Positions 1-9,160 are shown, counted from the first letter of the stretch. The stretch: DNA of 44,093 bases from DATIRA01 sp964553405 (GCA_964553405.1 CAZKLS010000010.1:1-44093); one strand, 5' to 3'. Numbers and translations are program-made. Notes: a model not told the origin generated them from the letters alone.

Positions 1-388
1 GATTGTGGTTGCGTCCGGTCATGAGTGCGGCGCGGGTCGGCGAGCACATGGCCGTCGTGTGAAATGCGTTGTAGGAGATCCCTTCGTTTGCAAGACGCGA
101 AAGCGTCGGCGTCTGGATCTCGCCGCCGAAGGTGCTCGCCTGGCCGAAGCCCGCATCGTCCAGCATGACGATCAGGATGTTGGGAGCGTTCTCCGGAAGA
201 TGGCGCGGCTGCTCGCGCCACTTGTGGACCGACTCCTGCATCGTCGGCCCGACCTTGCCGCCCATCGGCGGCGCCGGGAATGGCAATACGTCCTGGGCGG
301 TAGCGGCGCCCGCGAACAGCGTGAGGCAGGGTATCACCGCGGCCTGCAGCAGTTGACGTCGAGTGTCAAATGGCTCTTCTCGTTTCAT
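1..388 (-). CDS. arylsulfatase-type sulfatase, N-terminal part (cut by window edge)
   Basis: The first 129 residues of a sulfatase of the alkaline-phosphatase fold; the rest lies beyond the left edge. The start ATG is preceded by GGAGATGGG. Residues 9-15 (TRRQLLQ) match a twin-arginine export motif, followed by a hydrophobic stretch and a likely cleavage site near ATAQD, so the enzyme should be exported folded to the periplasm. The metal-binding Asp pair is in NILIVMLDD (Asp77, Asp78). The signature CSPTR at 115-119 carries the Cys that a formylglycine-generating enzyme oxidises to the catalytic aldehyde. The family hydrolyses sulfate esters; the substrate cannot be told from this fragment. 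A channel-like outer-membrane protein lies directly upstream in the same orientation and may be cotranscribed. Confidence 0.88.
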   Translation of the reverse strand, partial: MKREEPFDTRRQLLQAAVIPCLTLFAGAATAQDVLPFPAPPMGGKVGPTMQESVHKWREQPRHLPENAPNILIVMLDDAGFGQASTFGGEIQTPTLSRLANEGISYNAFHTTAMCSPTRAALMTGRNHN

Positions 389-443
389 TTCCCATCTCCA
401 TTGCCCGAGTCGGACGCCGCACTGCGGCGGCAAATCCAACGCA

Positions 444-1265
444 TTAGCGATTCTTCGGCAGCACGACGTTCGCCTGCAGCCGCCAGCGAATCCCCTCGGG
501 TCCGTTGGCGGGCGAGTCGACCCAGTAGCCCACGCCGGCCTGCAGGCTGACGGGCAGCGGGCCGAACATGACGAGCTTCGACAGGCCGAGGTTGACGGGT
601 ATCGACCACTGATCGGCATGCCAGTTGTAGCTCGACTCCGACTGTACCGCGACGGTCCAGGCGCCCGGCGTGGTGTAGGCTACGAATGGCTGCATGAACG
701 TGTTGCTGATGTCAGCACGGTCGCCGTCGCCGGCGAACGACCAGATGTGATTTGCGAGCATTCCCACTGTCCAGGGTCCGCGCAGCACGAGCGCGACGCC
801 CGCCGGACCCGCACCCCATTTCTCGGCGCCCAGCAGTGAGTCAGTGGCGGTCGGCAGCAGTACGACAGGACCGGCACCCCAGACGACCCCCGCGGCGGTG
901 GGCTGCTTCGGCGACAGGAACGCGGAGAAATTGATGTCACCCAGCCCGAACTGAGACCCGGCGCCCGGGAAGATGTCGTCCTGGTAGATGACCGGCACGA
1001 TCGTCCGGGTAATGAGGTTCCAGTTGCTACCGAACTCGAGGGGGATCACCGGTTGCACGTTCGTAACGATCTTGGTTCCGTCGTCCATCGGTCCGATGTC
1101 GCCATCGAAGTTGATCTGTACCGGGACGGTTACGATGTCGGCGACAGGGTTCGTAAGTTCCTGAGCAAGGCCCGCGGCGCCCTCTGCGTCGTGCTGGGAA
1201 TTGGCGGCCAGCGGCAGCACCAGGAGACTGAGTGCCAGCCTGGAGCAGAACATGTTGCGGCTCAT
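444..1265 (-). CDS. outer-membrane channel-like protein (transporter/MetA-pathway type)
   Basis: A 273-residue protein with a signal peptide (MSRNMFCSRLALSLLVLPLAA) and then short alternating hydrophobic strands rich in Gly, Asn, Trp and Phe, as expected for an outer-membrane beta-barrel. Its pattern resembles the proteins often labelled 'transporter' or 'phenol/MetA-pathway protein', for example strands such as FGLGDINFSAFLSP. The chosen ATG has AGGAGG about 10 bases upstream; the frame stays open 21 codons further but that stretch looks non-coding. It lies just upstream of the sulfatase gene on the same strand (55-base gap), so it could admit a substrate or product of that enzyme; this is inference from position only. 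Substrate unknown. Confidence 0.72.
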   Translation of the reverse strand: MSRNMFCSRLALSLLVLPLAANSQHDAEGAAGLAQELTNPVADIVTVPVQINFDGDIGPMDDGTKIVTNVQPVIPLEFGSNWNLITRTIVPVIYQDDIFPGAGSQFGLGDINFSAFLSPKQPTAAGVVWGAGPVVLLPTATDSLLGAEKWGAGPAGVALVLRGPWTVGMLANHIWSFAGDGDRADISNTFMQPFVAYTTPGAWTVAVQSESSYNWHADQWSIPVNLGLSKLVMFGPLPVSLQAGVGYWVDSPANGPEGIRWRLQANVVLPKNR

Positions 1266-1610
1266 CGTGATGAGGCCTCCTCGGCGACTGTCCCGTTGCC
1301 ACGGCGGGCCGCCGGCGCAGGCCGCCACACGCCAGTGTTGACGTCAGTCCGAGCATAGGACTGGAGGCGGCGTGCGAGCTGTCATTTCGCGCCATTCTTC
1401 GGTGCGACCGTAGATCGCTGCATCTTTCCGCGACGTCGAGCCGGCCGGTGTCGGGACCATGTCTCGAGTGAAGATCCGGTGGTCCGCAGGCAACGGCTCA
1501 CGATCGGCCGGATTCCTGTCGAGAATCCGTTCGCGGTAACGCGGCGCCTCGTGCCGCCGATGCAGTCATCCGCCCGTGCGTGGGCGCAGTACCGCGACCG
1601 GCCCAGGCGG
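1266..1610. other. intergenic stretch without a recognised gene
   Basis: About 345 bases between the channel-like gene and the 3' end of the CadD-type gene, both on the minus strand. Open frames here have Arg/His-rich compositions typical of non-coding high-GC DNA. It must hold the promoter of the channel-like gene, but I see no convincing -35/-10 pair and no clear terminator hairpin. Confidence 0.5.
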
Positions 1611-2252
1611 TCAGCTGCCCGCGACCTCTGGGCGACCGAGCACGCGGTGGACCTCTACCTCCACGCCGACCGCAGCGGTATCGGGCTCGAGGTCGGCGCT
1701 GGTATTCATGAGTACGTAAATGCCGACAAGCACGAGAACCAGCGGACGCGCGTAGCGTTCGATCGGGCGGATCGACTCCGTGACCGCCGGCACCCTCGCC
1801 AGCGCGAAGGCGGCCAGCAACCACAGCACGGACATCACCGTGAATCCAGCCGCTATGACCCATCCGAGCGGTCGCAACGTGTCTGCGAACAGCGGCAGGA
1901 ATGCCGCCAGAGTGTCGAAGCTCGAGGCGATCTGCAGGCTCGCGATGCTGGTGATCCCGGCGCCTGCCACCGTGCCGTCGGTGGCTTGTCCGCCGCGCAG
2001 GGCGGCCGCGAGTCCAGCAACGCCCAGCCCCACCGGGACGATGCCGAGGTATCCGAGGTACCTGACCGGCAGCACGCTGGCGAGGCCGGTGCCTGCAGCG
2101 CACAGCAGCAGCACGACTGTGCTGCCGAGCAGGAATCCCGCCGCGATGTCGCGTGCTGCAGTCCCCGAGGCTCGCAGCAACGTCAGCATCAGCAGGTTGT
2201 CCAGCGTCGTGCCGATGAAGCTCACGACCGTCACTGCGAGCAGCGAGTACAT
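1611..2252 (-). CDS. CadD-type cadmium resistance/export family membrane protein
   Basis: A 213-residue integral membrane protein with about five or six hydrophobic segments. The opening region, VTVVSFIGTTLDNLLMLTLL, matches the N-terminal signature of the cadmium-resistance transporter family (Pfam Cad), whose Gram-positive members (CadD) export Cd2+. In proteobacteria such genes are often annotated by fold only, so cadmium as the substrate is not established here. Segment order: TM1 around 1-28, TM2 37-60, TM3 66-86, a central segment near 120, TM 127-152, and a last span near 170-185, followed by an acidic tail. The gene starts 22 bases after the ppc stop on the same strand, with only a weak ribosome binding site, and may be read through from ppc. 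Confidence 0.72.
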   Translation of the reverse strand: MYSLLAVTVVSFIGTTLDNLLMLTLLRASGTAARDIAAGFLLGSTVVLLLCAAGTGLASVLPVRYLGYLGIVPVGLGVAGLAAALRGGQATDGTVAGAGITSIASLQIASSFDTLAAFLPLFADTLRPLGWVIAAGFTVMSVLWLLAAFALARVPAVTESIRPIERYARPLVLVLVGIYVLMNTSADLEPDTAAVGVEVEVHRVLGRPEVAGS

Positions 2253-2274
2253 CGAAGGTGGAGCCGCCCCTCTC

Positions 2275-5052
2275 TCAGCCGCTGTTGCGCAGTCCGGCGG
2301 CGATCCCGTTGATCGTCAGGTGGATGCACTGCTTGGTGCGGTCGTCGCGGTCGCCCGCGCGGTAGCGCTCGAGCAGTTCCACCTGGATGTGGTTCAGCGG
2401 GTCCAGGTAGGGGAAGCGGTTGCGGATGGAGCGGGCGAGCAGCGGGTTGCGCTCGAGCAGTTGCGAGGTCCCGGTGATCGCGAGCAGTTGCGCGACCGTG
2501 CGCTCGTGCTCGGCTCGCAGTCGCGGGAAGATCGCATCCCGAAGGCTGCGGTCCTTGACGAGCCCCGCATAGCGGGACGCGATCGCGAGGTCGGTCTTGG
2601 CCAGCACCATGTCCATGTTCGAGAGCAGCGCGTTGAAGAAGGGCCAGTCGCGGTTCATGCGCTGGAGCAGCCCGAGCCCGTCCGGATTGGACTGCAGCCA
2701 GGCCGTGACGGCCGATCCGAATCCGTACCACGCCGGCAGCATCAGCCGGCACTGGGCCCAGGAGAACACCCAGGGAATCGCCCGAAGATCCTCGATCGCG
2801 CGCGATTTCTTGCGCGACGCGGGACGGCTGCCGATGTTCAGCTCGGCGATCTCGCTGATGACGGTCGATTCCCAGAAGTAGCGCTCGAAGCCCTCGGTCT
2901 CGTAGACGAGGTCGCGATAGGAGCGGAACGCGCGGGACGAGAGGTCCTCCATCGTCCCGGTGAACTCGGCGGCCGGCTCGGCCCCGGAACCGTTAAGCAG
3001 CGTCGCCTCGAGCGTGGCCGCGACCAGGGTCTCGAGGTTGCGGCGACCGACTTCGGGGTTGCTGTACTTCGCGGCGATCACCTCGCCCTGCTCGGTCACG
3101 CGGACCTGTCCCTGCACCGCCCCGGCCGGCTGTGCAAGGATGGCCTGGTACGTAGGCCCTCCGCCGCGACCGACCGAGCCGCCGCGACCGTGGAACAGCC
3201 GCAGCCGGATCCCGTGGTCCGCGAACACGCGGACCAGCGTGGTCTGGGCCTTGTACAGCTCCCAGCCCGAGGTCAGGAAGCCGCCGTCCTTGTTGCTGTC
3301 GGAGTAGCCGAGCATCACTTCCTGGGTCCGGCCGCGCGACTCGAGCAGGCGGGCGTAGGCGGGCAGGCGGAACAGCCGGTCCATCACCGCGCCCGCGTTT
3401 CGCAGGTCCTCGATCGTCTCGAACAGCGGAATGATGTTGAGCCTGAGCTCCGCCTCCCTCGGCTGCATCAGCCCCGCTTCCTTGGCCAGCAGCACGGCTT
3501 CGAGGATGTCGGAGACGTCGTTCGTCTTCGAGATGATGTAGTTCTGGATGCAGTCGTGGCCGTAGCGACCGCGCATCTCGGCCGCCTTGCGATTGATCTC
3601 GAGTTCGCCGGTCGTCTCGGCCGAGTACTCGAGGAACGGCGAGGACAGCAGGCGCGCCGTCGTCAGTTCCTTCGCCAGCAGCTCCACCCGGTCCTGCTCG
3701 GCCAGCGCGCAGTACTCGAGCCCGGGCTGCGTCGCGGACAGCAGCTCCGCGACCACGCGCTCGTGAACCTCCGAGTTCTGCCTCAGGTCGACCGCGGCCA
3801 GGTGGAAGCCGAAAACGCGCGCCGCCCTTCGGAGGCGTCGCAGGCGGCCGCGGGCCAGCAACCCGGAATTGTGGGCGACCAGCGACCGATGAATGACGTC
3901 GAGGTCCGCCGCCAGCTCGGCGCCCGACCCATAGGGCGGGGCGTCGCCGACCGCGTGTCGCATCGCATGCAGCTGGTCCAGTTCCCGCGCGGTCGCCGCG
4001 ACTCTCGCATAGAGGCCGGTCAGCGTGCGCCGGTAGGGCTCGTCCGCGCGCTGCGGGTTCCTGTCCGGCGAACGCGCGGCCAGTGCCTCGAGTTCGGGGG
4101 ACACCTCGATCGTCGTCGAGGCGCCCGGGATCTCCGCGCCGAGCTGGTGGAGCTGCTCGAGATACCAGGACAGGATCCGCGTGGACTGCATCCGCAGCGT
4201 GCGGCCGAGCACCTCCGCGGTCACATACGGATTGCCGTCGCGATCACCGCCGATCCACGAACCCATGCGCAGGAACGACGGCAGCTCGGTGTCCAGCGGG
4301 ATTCCCCGGGCCCCGAGCTCGTCCTCGAGCGAGGCATACAGCCGCGGCAGTTCCCGCAGGAACGTGTGGTCGTAGAACGCGAGGCCGTTCGCGACTTCGT
4401 CGATCACGGCGAGCCGCTGCTTGCGCAGCATCCGCGTCTGCCACAGCGCCAGCACCGTCCGTCGCAGCGACTCGGAGTTCTCGGCGGATTCCTCCGGCGT
4501 CAGGCGCATCCGGTCGCGGGTCTCGATCAGGTCCGCGATCTTCAATTCCGTGTCGAGCACGCTCTTGCGCTGCACCTCGGTCGGATGCGCGGTCAGTACC
4601 GGCGCCAGCAGCGCGCCTGAGAAGAACTCCAGCAGTTCGTCGGCCGGAACACGCGCCGCGGCCGCACGGTCGAGCGCGTGCGGCAGGCTGCCTTCGCGGG
4701 GCGAGCTGCCTGCGATCCTGTGCGCGCGCGAGCGGCGGATGTGGTGCAGGTCCTCGGCGATGTTCGCCAGGTGCGAGAAGTAGCTGAACGCGCGGACCAC
4801 GGTCATGGCCTCGTCCATCGACATGCCGTCGAGCAGCGACTCGAACTCGCGCCGCGCGGCCTCGTCCTCGTCGCGGTGAAATGCGATCGAACTGCGCCGG
4901 ATGCGCTCGATCAGGTCGAAGGCGGCCTGTCCCTGCTGTTCGCGGACGGTGTCACCGAGCAGCCGGCCAAGCAGACGGATGTCGTCGCGCAGCGGCGAGT
5001 CCTTGTCGGTGCCGGGCTGCGTCATGGCGGTTTCCTGCTCTTTTTCGCTCAT
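2275..5052 (-). CDS. ppc: phosphoenolpyruvate carboxylase
   Basis: Carboxylates phosphoenolpyruvate with bicarbonate to oxaloacetate, refilling the TCA cycle in the cytoplasm. At 925 residues it is full length. Hallmarks are all present: the catalytic-His motif VLTAHPTEVQR (His156), GSWIGGDRDGNPYV (264-277), DLRQNSEVH (422-430), LGYSDSNKDGG (581-591), the Gly/Arg loop FHGRGGSVGRGGGP (620-633), and a C-terminus ending RNSG, a variant of the usual QNTG. The first ATG has a weak ribosome binding site. A second in-frame ATG at 5025 has AGGA at good spacing and could be the real start, giving 916 residues. It follows the GntP-type permease by 12 bases and is probably cotranscribed, which would couple organic-acid uptake to anaplerosis. 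Confidence 0.97.
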   Translation of the reverse strand: MSEKEQETAMTQPGTDKDSPLRDDIRLLGRLLGDTVREQQGQAAFDLIERIRRSSIAFHRDEDEAARREFESLLDGMSMDEAMTVVRAFSYFSHLANIAEDLHHIRRSRAHRIAGSSPREGSLPHALDRAAAARVPADELLEFFSGALLAPVLTAHPTEVQRKSVLDTELKIADLIETRDRMRLTPEESAENSESLRRTVLALWQTRMLRKQRLAVIDEVANGLAFYDHTFLRELPRLYASLEDELGARGIPLDTELPSFLRMGSWIGGDRDGNPYVTAEVLGRTLRMQSTRILSWYLEQLHQLGAEIPGASTTIEVSPELEALAARSPDRNPQRADEPYRRTLTGLYARVAATARELDQLHAMRHAVGDAPPYGSGAELAADLDVIHRSLVAHNSGLLARGRLRRLRRAARVFGFHLAAVDLRQNSEVHERVVAELLSATQPGLEYCALAEQDRVELLAKELTTARLLSSPFLEYSAETTGELEINRKAAEMRGRYGHDCIQNYIISKTNDVSDILEAVLLAKEAGLMQPREAELRLNIIPLFETIEDLRNAGAVMDRLFRLPAYARLLESRGRTQEVMLGYSDSNKDGGFLTSGWELYKAQTTLVRVFADHGIRLRLFHGRGGSVGRGGGPTYQAILAQPAGAVQGQVRVTEQGEVIAAKYSNPEVGRRNLETLVAATLEATLLNGSGAEPAAEFTGTMEDLSSRAFRSYRDLVYETEGFERYFWESTVISEIAELNIGSRPASRKKSRAIEDLRAIPWVFSWAQCRLMLPAWYGFGSAVTAWLQSNPDGLGLLQRMNRDWPFFNALLSNMDMVLAKTDLAIASRYAGLVKDRSLRDAIFPRLRAEHERTVAQLLAITGTSQLLERNPLLARSIRNRFPYLDPLNHIQVELLERYRAGDRDDRTKQCIHLTINGIAAGLRNSG

Positions 5053-5064
5053 CGGTAGAGGTTC

Positions 5065-6426
5065 TCAGAAAATGGACGCAAGACCAATGGTGATCAGCGT
5101 CGCGAGCAGCGGCACGACCACCGTCACGATGCCTAGATCCTTGTAACCTTCGCGGTGGGTCATCTTCATGATCATGAACAGCGCGACGACGGTGCCGCTG
5201 TGCGGCAGCGAGTCGAGGCAGCCGCTCGCCATCGTCGCGATGCGGTGCAGCTCGCCGGGCTCGAGGCCCATCGCCGTGAAGTGCGGCGCGAGCGTCGTCA
5301 TGAATATCTGCAGTCCGCCCGAGGCGGAACCCACGATTCCCGCCAGCACGTTGACCGCGGCGAACAGCGACAGCAAGGGAGGCAGCTCCAGTTCGGTCAC
5401 GAGCCGCGCGAAATTGGCGAAGCCCTCGGTCTGGCTGACGACGCTGCCGAAGCCGATCACGGCGGCGGTGTTGATCAGTGGCAGCAGGCCTTCGTCGGTG
5501 CCGCGGCCGAGCACCGCCATCGGGCTCGTGCGCAGCCCCGGGAAGAGCAGGAAACACACCAGCGTGCCCGCCACCAGTGCCAGGCTGGGCCAGGCGATCG
5601 GCTCGGTCCGGCCGAGCTCGGCGATGCGGGCCGCGAGCGATCCCGGCTCCGCCTCGACCAGCCAGCCGATCAGGCGCGGCAGCAGGATGATGAACAGCAC
5701 GACGAGGATCGGCGCCAGGGCCGCGGACCAGTGCGGGCCCTGGCTGACCGCGGGCTGCAGCGCAGCCTCGCCCTCGACGGCCCTTCGCGCGCCGGCCTTC
5801 AGCCGCTCTCGCTCCAGGTACCACATGCCGAGGCCGAGCATCAGCGCAGCGCCCACCAGGCCATATCCCGCGCCGGCATACAGGTCCGTGCCGAGCGAAG
5901 AGGCGGCGATGACGTTGTGTATCGACGGCGTGCCGGGCAGGGCCGTCATCGTGAACGTGCCGGCGCCGAGGCCGATCGCCGCCGCGAGCAGACGCTTCGG
6001 GATCCGTGCCTCTTCGATCAGCCGCAGCCCGAGCGGATAGACCGCGAACAGCACGACGAAAACCACGACGCCGCCATAGGTCAGCACGGCGGTCGCCAGC
6101 ACGACGATCCACAGGGCCCGGTGGGCTCCAAGCCTGCGGGCGAGCGACTGGGCGATGCTGGCCGCGGCGTGGCTGTCGGCCATCGCGCGGCCGAAGATCG
6201 CGCCGGTGATGAACAGCAGGAAGAACCGGCCGGCGAACGTGAATGCGCCCACCGGCCCGGCGGAGAACTGCTCCGTCAGCGCGTCGAAGATGTTGAGCCC
6301 GTTGGTCAGTGCGACGATCGCCGCCGAGATCACCGAGGCGACGATGATGTTCGCCCCGCGCAGCGCGAGGAAGATCAGCAGCGCCAGCGCGAGCAGCAGG
6401 CCGCCATACTGCAGAAGGTCATTCAT
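5065..6426 (-). CDS. GntP-family organic acid permease
   Basis: An inner-membrane secondary transporter of 453 residues with about 12 hydrophobic segments. The GntP family (gluconate, D-serine and 3-hydroxyacid H+ symporters) is suggested by the region TALPGTPSIHNVI in the first half and, near the end, the family-typical run GSASGGLQIFMTTLAPHF followed by LHRIATMASGCLDSLPHSG. The ATG at 6426 was chosen because the segment beginning MNDLLQYGGLLLALALL is the normal N-terminus and AGGGG lies upstream; 14 extra codons are open 5' of it. It is the first gene of a probable two-gene operon with ppc, and is divergent from the acyl-reductase-like gene across about 195 bases. The substrate is not evident; a short carboxylate would fit the ppc partner. 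Confidence 0.88.
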   Translation of the reverse strand: MNDLLQYGGLLLALALLIFLALRGANIIVASVISAAIVALTNGLNIFDALTEQFSAGPVGAFTFAGRFFLLFITGAIFGRAMADSHAAASIAQSLARRLGAHRALWIVVLATAVLTYGGVVVFVVLFAVYPLGLRLIEEARIPKRLLAAAIGLGAGTFTMTALPGTPSIHNVIAASSLGTDLYAGAGYGLVGAALMLGLGMWYLERERLKAGARRAVEGEAALQPAVSQGPHWSAALAPILVVLFIILLPRLIGWLVEAEPGSLAARIAELGRTEPIAWPSLALVAGTLVCFLLFPGLRTSPMAVLGRGTDEGLLPLINTAAVIGFGSVVSQTEGFANFARLVTELELPPLLSLFAAVNVLAGIVGSASGGLQIFMTTLAPHFTAMGLEPGELHRIATMASGCLDSLPHSGTVVALFMIMKMTHREGYKDLGIVTVVVPLLATLITIGLASIF

Positions 6427-6620
6427 GCTGGTCGATACCCCTGGCGGCCGGACGGTCTTAAGTGCCACGGCCGGCCCCGCGATGATGCCCGGCGGGCGAC
6501 TGCGGATCCAGTTTCACGAGCCCTGCAGCCGCGGTCCGGACGACTTGCGCGAACTACTCATGCAGCGCGTCGCCGACGGACAGAGAATCTGTCGAAAAGG
6601 CAGCAGCAGCGGAGAATATC

Positions 6621-7865
6621 GTGGCGGCCACGAAGCCCAGCGCCCGCCGCCGAACCGGGCAACCGGCGAGCCCGTCGTTCGCGTTCGTGCTGCATCCGCT
6701 CACCGTGGACTACCTGCTGCGTCACCCGGGCTTCGCATGGGCCGGCCGCATGCCGCGGTTCCTGGTCGAGCGCGCTGCGGCCCATCTGCCGGCGCTGCGG
6801 GTGGGCAGGGTCGAGGGCGGTCGCTCCGCGGCGACCGGCCTGGCCGTGGACGGGCTGATCTACGCGCTCGGCGCCACGCCGCGCCAGATCCTCACTCACC
6901 GTCCTGAGTTCACCTACTCGCGGCTGGTGGAGGCGGCGGAAGATGCCGAGCGCCAGGGCGCGCGGATCCTCGGCCTGGGCGCGTTCACGAAGGTCGTCGG
7001 AGACGCGGGGGTCACGGTCGCAAAGCGCTCGCCGATTCCGGTCACGACCGGCAACAGCCTCACGATCGCCGCGACGCTGGAGACGGCCAAGCTCGCCGCC
7101 CGGCGGCTCGGCTGGCGCGACCTGGCGCACGGGCGGGCGATGGTCGTGGGAGCGACCGGCTCGATCGGCTCGGTCTGCTCGCGCCTGCTGGCGGCCGCGG
7201 TCAAGGACGTCGTGCTGGTCTCGATCGAGCCGGCGCGCCTGAAGGCGCTCAGCCGGCGGATACGGCGGGAGACGCCCGATGCGCGCGTCCAGACCGACGT
7301 CGCGGCGGCGCCGCTGCTCGGCGATTGCGACCTGATCGTGACCGCCACCTCGGCGTTCGGGCAGCGGGTCCTGGACGTGAGCCAGTGCAAGCCGGGTGCG
7401 TTGATCCTGGACGTGGCACTGCCACCGGACATTTCCGCCGAGGAAGCCGCGGTACGGCCCGACGTGCTGGTCGTCGAGAGCGGCGAAGTGATGATTCCCG
7501 GTCCGGCGCGCTTCAGCATGGACATCGGCCTGCCTCCGGGCGTTGCCTATGCCTGTCTGGCGGAAGCCGCGCTGCTGGCGATGGAGCAGCGTTACGAGTG
7601 CTTCACGCTGGGGCGCGAGCTGCAGCCCGAGCGGGTCAAGGAGATCTACCGCCTGTTTCGCAAGCACGGCTTCGAGATCGCGCCGCTGCGGACCTACGGA
7701 GAGCCGCTGGGCGAACGGCTGATCGCAAGGAAGCTCGCGCGGGCGGAGGAACTGCGCAGCGACCCGAAGCTCCTCGAGCGCGTCAGGAGCCAGGCTGCAG
7801 CCAGGCTTGCGCGGATCGTGCCGCGGGCGAAGGGGATCAGCGGGTTGACCAAGCTGGCCTCCTGA
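6621..7865 (+). CDS. long-chain acyl-ACP/acyl-CoA reductase-like protein (AAR family)
   Basis: A 414-residue protein whose landmarks line up with cyanobacterial acyl-ACP reductase, which makes fatty aldehydes from acyl-ACP using NADPH. Matches, in order: LGLGAFTKVVG (118-127; LGGFTSII in the cyanobacterial enzyme), TTGNSLTIA (142-150; TTGNTHTA), the Rossmann loop VVGATGSIGS (175-184; VVGATGDIGS), YACLAEAALLAME (310-322; FACFAEAMLLEFE), and KHGFEIAPL near 348. The last region contains Cys312, aligned with the catalytic Cys that carries the acyl thioester. It is longer than the cyanobacterial protein (about 340) by N- and C-terminal extensions. The start is GTG with GGAG six bases upstream. Alternatives are other Rossmann reductases of the shikimate/saccharopine type. 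Aldehyde production is inferred; no aldehyde-deformylating oxygenase lies nearby. Confidence 0.78.
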   Translation: MAATKPSARRRTGQPASPSFAFVLHPLTVDYLLRHPGFAWAGRMPRFLVERAAAHLPALRVGRVEGGRSAATGLAVDGLIYALGATPRQILTHRPEFTYSRLVEAAEDAERQGARILGLGAFTKVVGDAGVTVAKRSPIPVTTGNSLTIAATLETAKLAARRLGWRDLAHGRAMVVGATGSIGSVCSRLLAAAVKDVVLVSIEPARLKALSRRIRRETPDARVQTDVAAAPLLGDCDLIVTATSAFGQRVLDVSQCKPGALILDVALPPDISAEEAAVRPDVLVVESGEVMIPGPARFSMDIGLPPGVAYACLAEAALLAMEQRYECFTLGRELQPERVKEIYRLFRKHGFEIAPLRTYGEPLGERLIARKLARAEELRSDPKLLERVRSQAAARLARIVPRAKGISGLTKLAS

Positions 7866-7938
7866 AGCCGCCCGGCGTTCGCCTGCGAATTCATGTGGGC
7901 TGCTGCGGTCCAGCCGACCGCGTTACACTCACCGGCCC

Positions 7939-8472
7939 ATGAAGAAACTCATCATTCTCGCGTTCGCCTGCGCGTGCGTGGCGGCCTGCGGCCGGGTTCC
8001 CGAAGGCGTCGAGCCCGTCGGCGGCTTCGAACTCGACCGTTACCTCGGGACCTGGTACGAGGTTGCGCGACTCGACCACCGTTTCGAGCGCGGCCTGACC
8101 GACATCACCGCCCGCTACAGTCTCCGCGACGGCGGCGGCGTGGACGTGCTGAACCGCGGCTGGGACGCTGCGAAGGGTGAATGGCGAGAGGCCGAGGGTA
8201 AGGCGAGGTTCGTGGGCGCCGAGGACGTCGCCAGCCTCGAGGTGTCTTTCTTCGGGCCGTTCTACGGCGGCTACAACGTCGTGGACCTCGACCCGTCCTA
8301 CAGCCTGGCGCTGGTGGCCGGCCCGAACCGGGACTACCTCTGGATCCTGGCGCGGCGTCCCGATCCACCGCGCGAGGAGGTCGAGCGGCTGGTGCGGCGC
8401 GCGGCCGAGCTGGGCTTCGATACCAGCCGGCTCATCTACGTCAGCCACGAGCGGGCGACGGCGCCGCAATGA
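7939..8472 (+). CDS. blc: outer-membrane lipoprotein lipocalin Blc
   Basis: A bacterial lipocalin of 177 residues. The signal peptide ends in a lipobox-like VAAC with Cys17, so the mature protein should be lipid-anchored, most likely to the outer membrane facing the periplasm. The family's first motif is present as RYLGTWYEVARLDHRFERGL, followed by TARYSLRD, the strongly conserved VSFFGPFYGGYNV and DRDYLWIL-like region (NRDYLWILARRP). The protein is very close to E. coli Blc, which binds lysophospholipids and fatty acids and is linked to membrane stress. It overlaps the next gene (rhomboid) by four bases, ATGA, so the two are translationally coupled. Confidence 0.96.
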   Translation: MKKLIILAFACACVAACGRVPEGVEPVGGFELDRYLGTWYEVARLDHRFERGLTDITARYSLRDGGGVDVLNRGWDAAKGEWREAEGKARFVGAEDVASLEVSFFGPFYGGYNVVDLDPSYSLALVAGPNRDYLWILARRPDPPREEVERLVRRAAELGFDTSRLIYVSHERATAPQ

Positions 8473-9062
8473 GCGTCGCGCTGGTGATCTTCGCGGCCAC
8501 GCTGGTTATCAGCCTGGTCGGCCTGTATTCGAAGCCTGCGCTGATCCAGCGCTTCCTGTTCAGGCCCTACTGGTTCCTCAGGCGCCGGCAGTACGACACC
8601 GTCGTCACCAGCGGCTTCGTGCACGCCGATCTCGCGCACCTGGTCTTCAACATGGTGACCTTCTACTTCTTCGCGTTCGCACTCGAGCGGGTGATCGGCC
8701 CGCTGCGATTTGCGCTGCTGTACCTGCTCGGGCTGGTGCTGAGCGAGATCACCACCTACTACAAGCACCGCAATGATCCCTCTTACGCATCGCTGGGCGC
8801 GTCCGGCGCCATCTCGGCGGTGCTGTTCGCCTCGATCGTCTACTTTCCGACGCAGAAGCTGTTCATCATCCCGATACCGGTGCCGATCCCGGCGCCGCTG
8901 TTCGCCGTCGCATACGTGGCCTACTCCTGGTACTCGGCGCGACAGGCGCGCGGCAACATCAACCACGACGCGCATCTCGGCGGCGCGCTGGTCGGCCTCG
9001 CGTTCGTGTTCCTCACCGATCCGTCGGCCTACCAGCGCATGGGGCAACTGCTGTTCGGCTGA
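8469..9062 (+). CDS. rhomboid family intramembrane serine protease
   Basis: A polytopic inner-membrane protease of 197 residues that cuts transmembrane helices of its substrates. The catalytic serine lies in GASG (Ser112), and the partner His in NHDAHLGGALVG (His169), the place expected in the last-but-one helix. The oxyanion-side motif HADLAHLVFNM (His52, Asn61) is also present. Compared with the six-helix core this is compact, with no large soluble domain. The start overlaps the stop of blc in ATGA. Pairing with a surface lipoprotein gene suggests a role in envelope quality control, but this is inference from position. Confidence 0.93.
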   Translation: MSVALVIFAATLVISLVGLYSKPALIQRFLFRPYWFLRRRQYDTVVTSGFVHADLAHLVFNMVTFYFFAFALERVIGPLRFALLYLLGLVLSEITTYYKHRNDPSYASLGASGAISAVLFASIVYFPTQKLFIIPIPVPIPAPLFAVAYVAYSWYSARQARGNINHDAHLGGALVGLAFVFLTDPSAYQRMGQLLFG

Positions 9063-9133
9063 CCCGGCGAACTGCGACGGAATTCACTTCCCGGAAACGT
9101 GGTGCTCGGTCCCCACCGCGCGGGCTGGCTAGA

Positions 9134-9160
9134 CTCCGGTTAACGACACACGTACCGGAG
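9134..9160 (+). promoter_or_regulatory. inverted repeat overlapping the ribosome binding site of the PA2779-family gene
   Basis: CTCCGGT (9134-9140) and ACCGGAG (9154-9160) form a perfect 7-bp stem with a 13-base loop. The right arm contains the GGAG that serves as ribosome binding site for the ATG at 9171. In RNA the stem would hide it; in DNA it could be an operator. Seen directly; function not known. Confidence 0.4.

Noticed and set aside
1780..4620. 946-codon open frame on the plus strand opposite ppc
   Set aside because: Antisense shadow of ppc in high-GC DNA; composition rich in Arg, Gln, Gly and His with no domain, while ppc on the other strand is complete.
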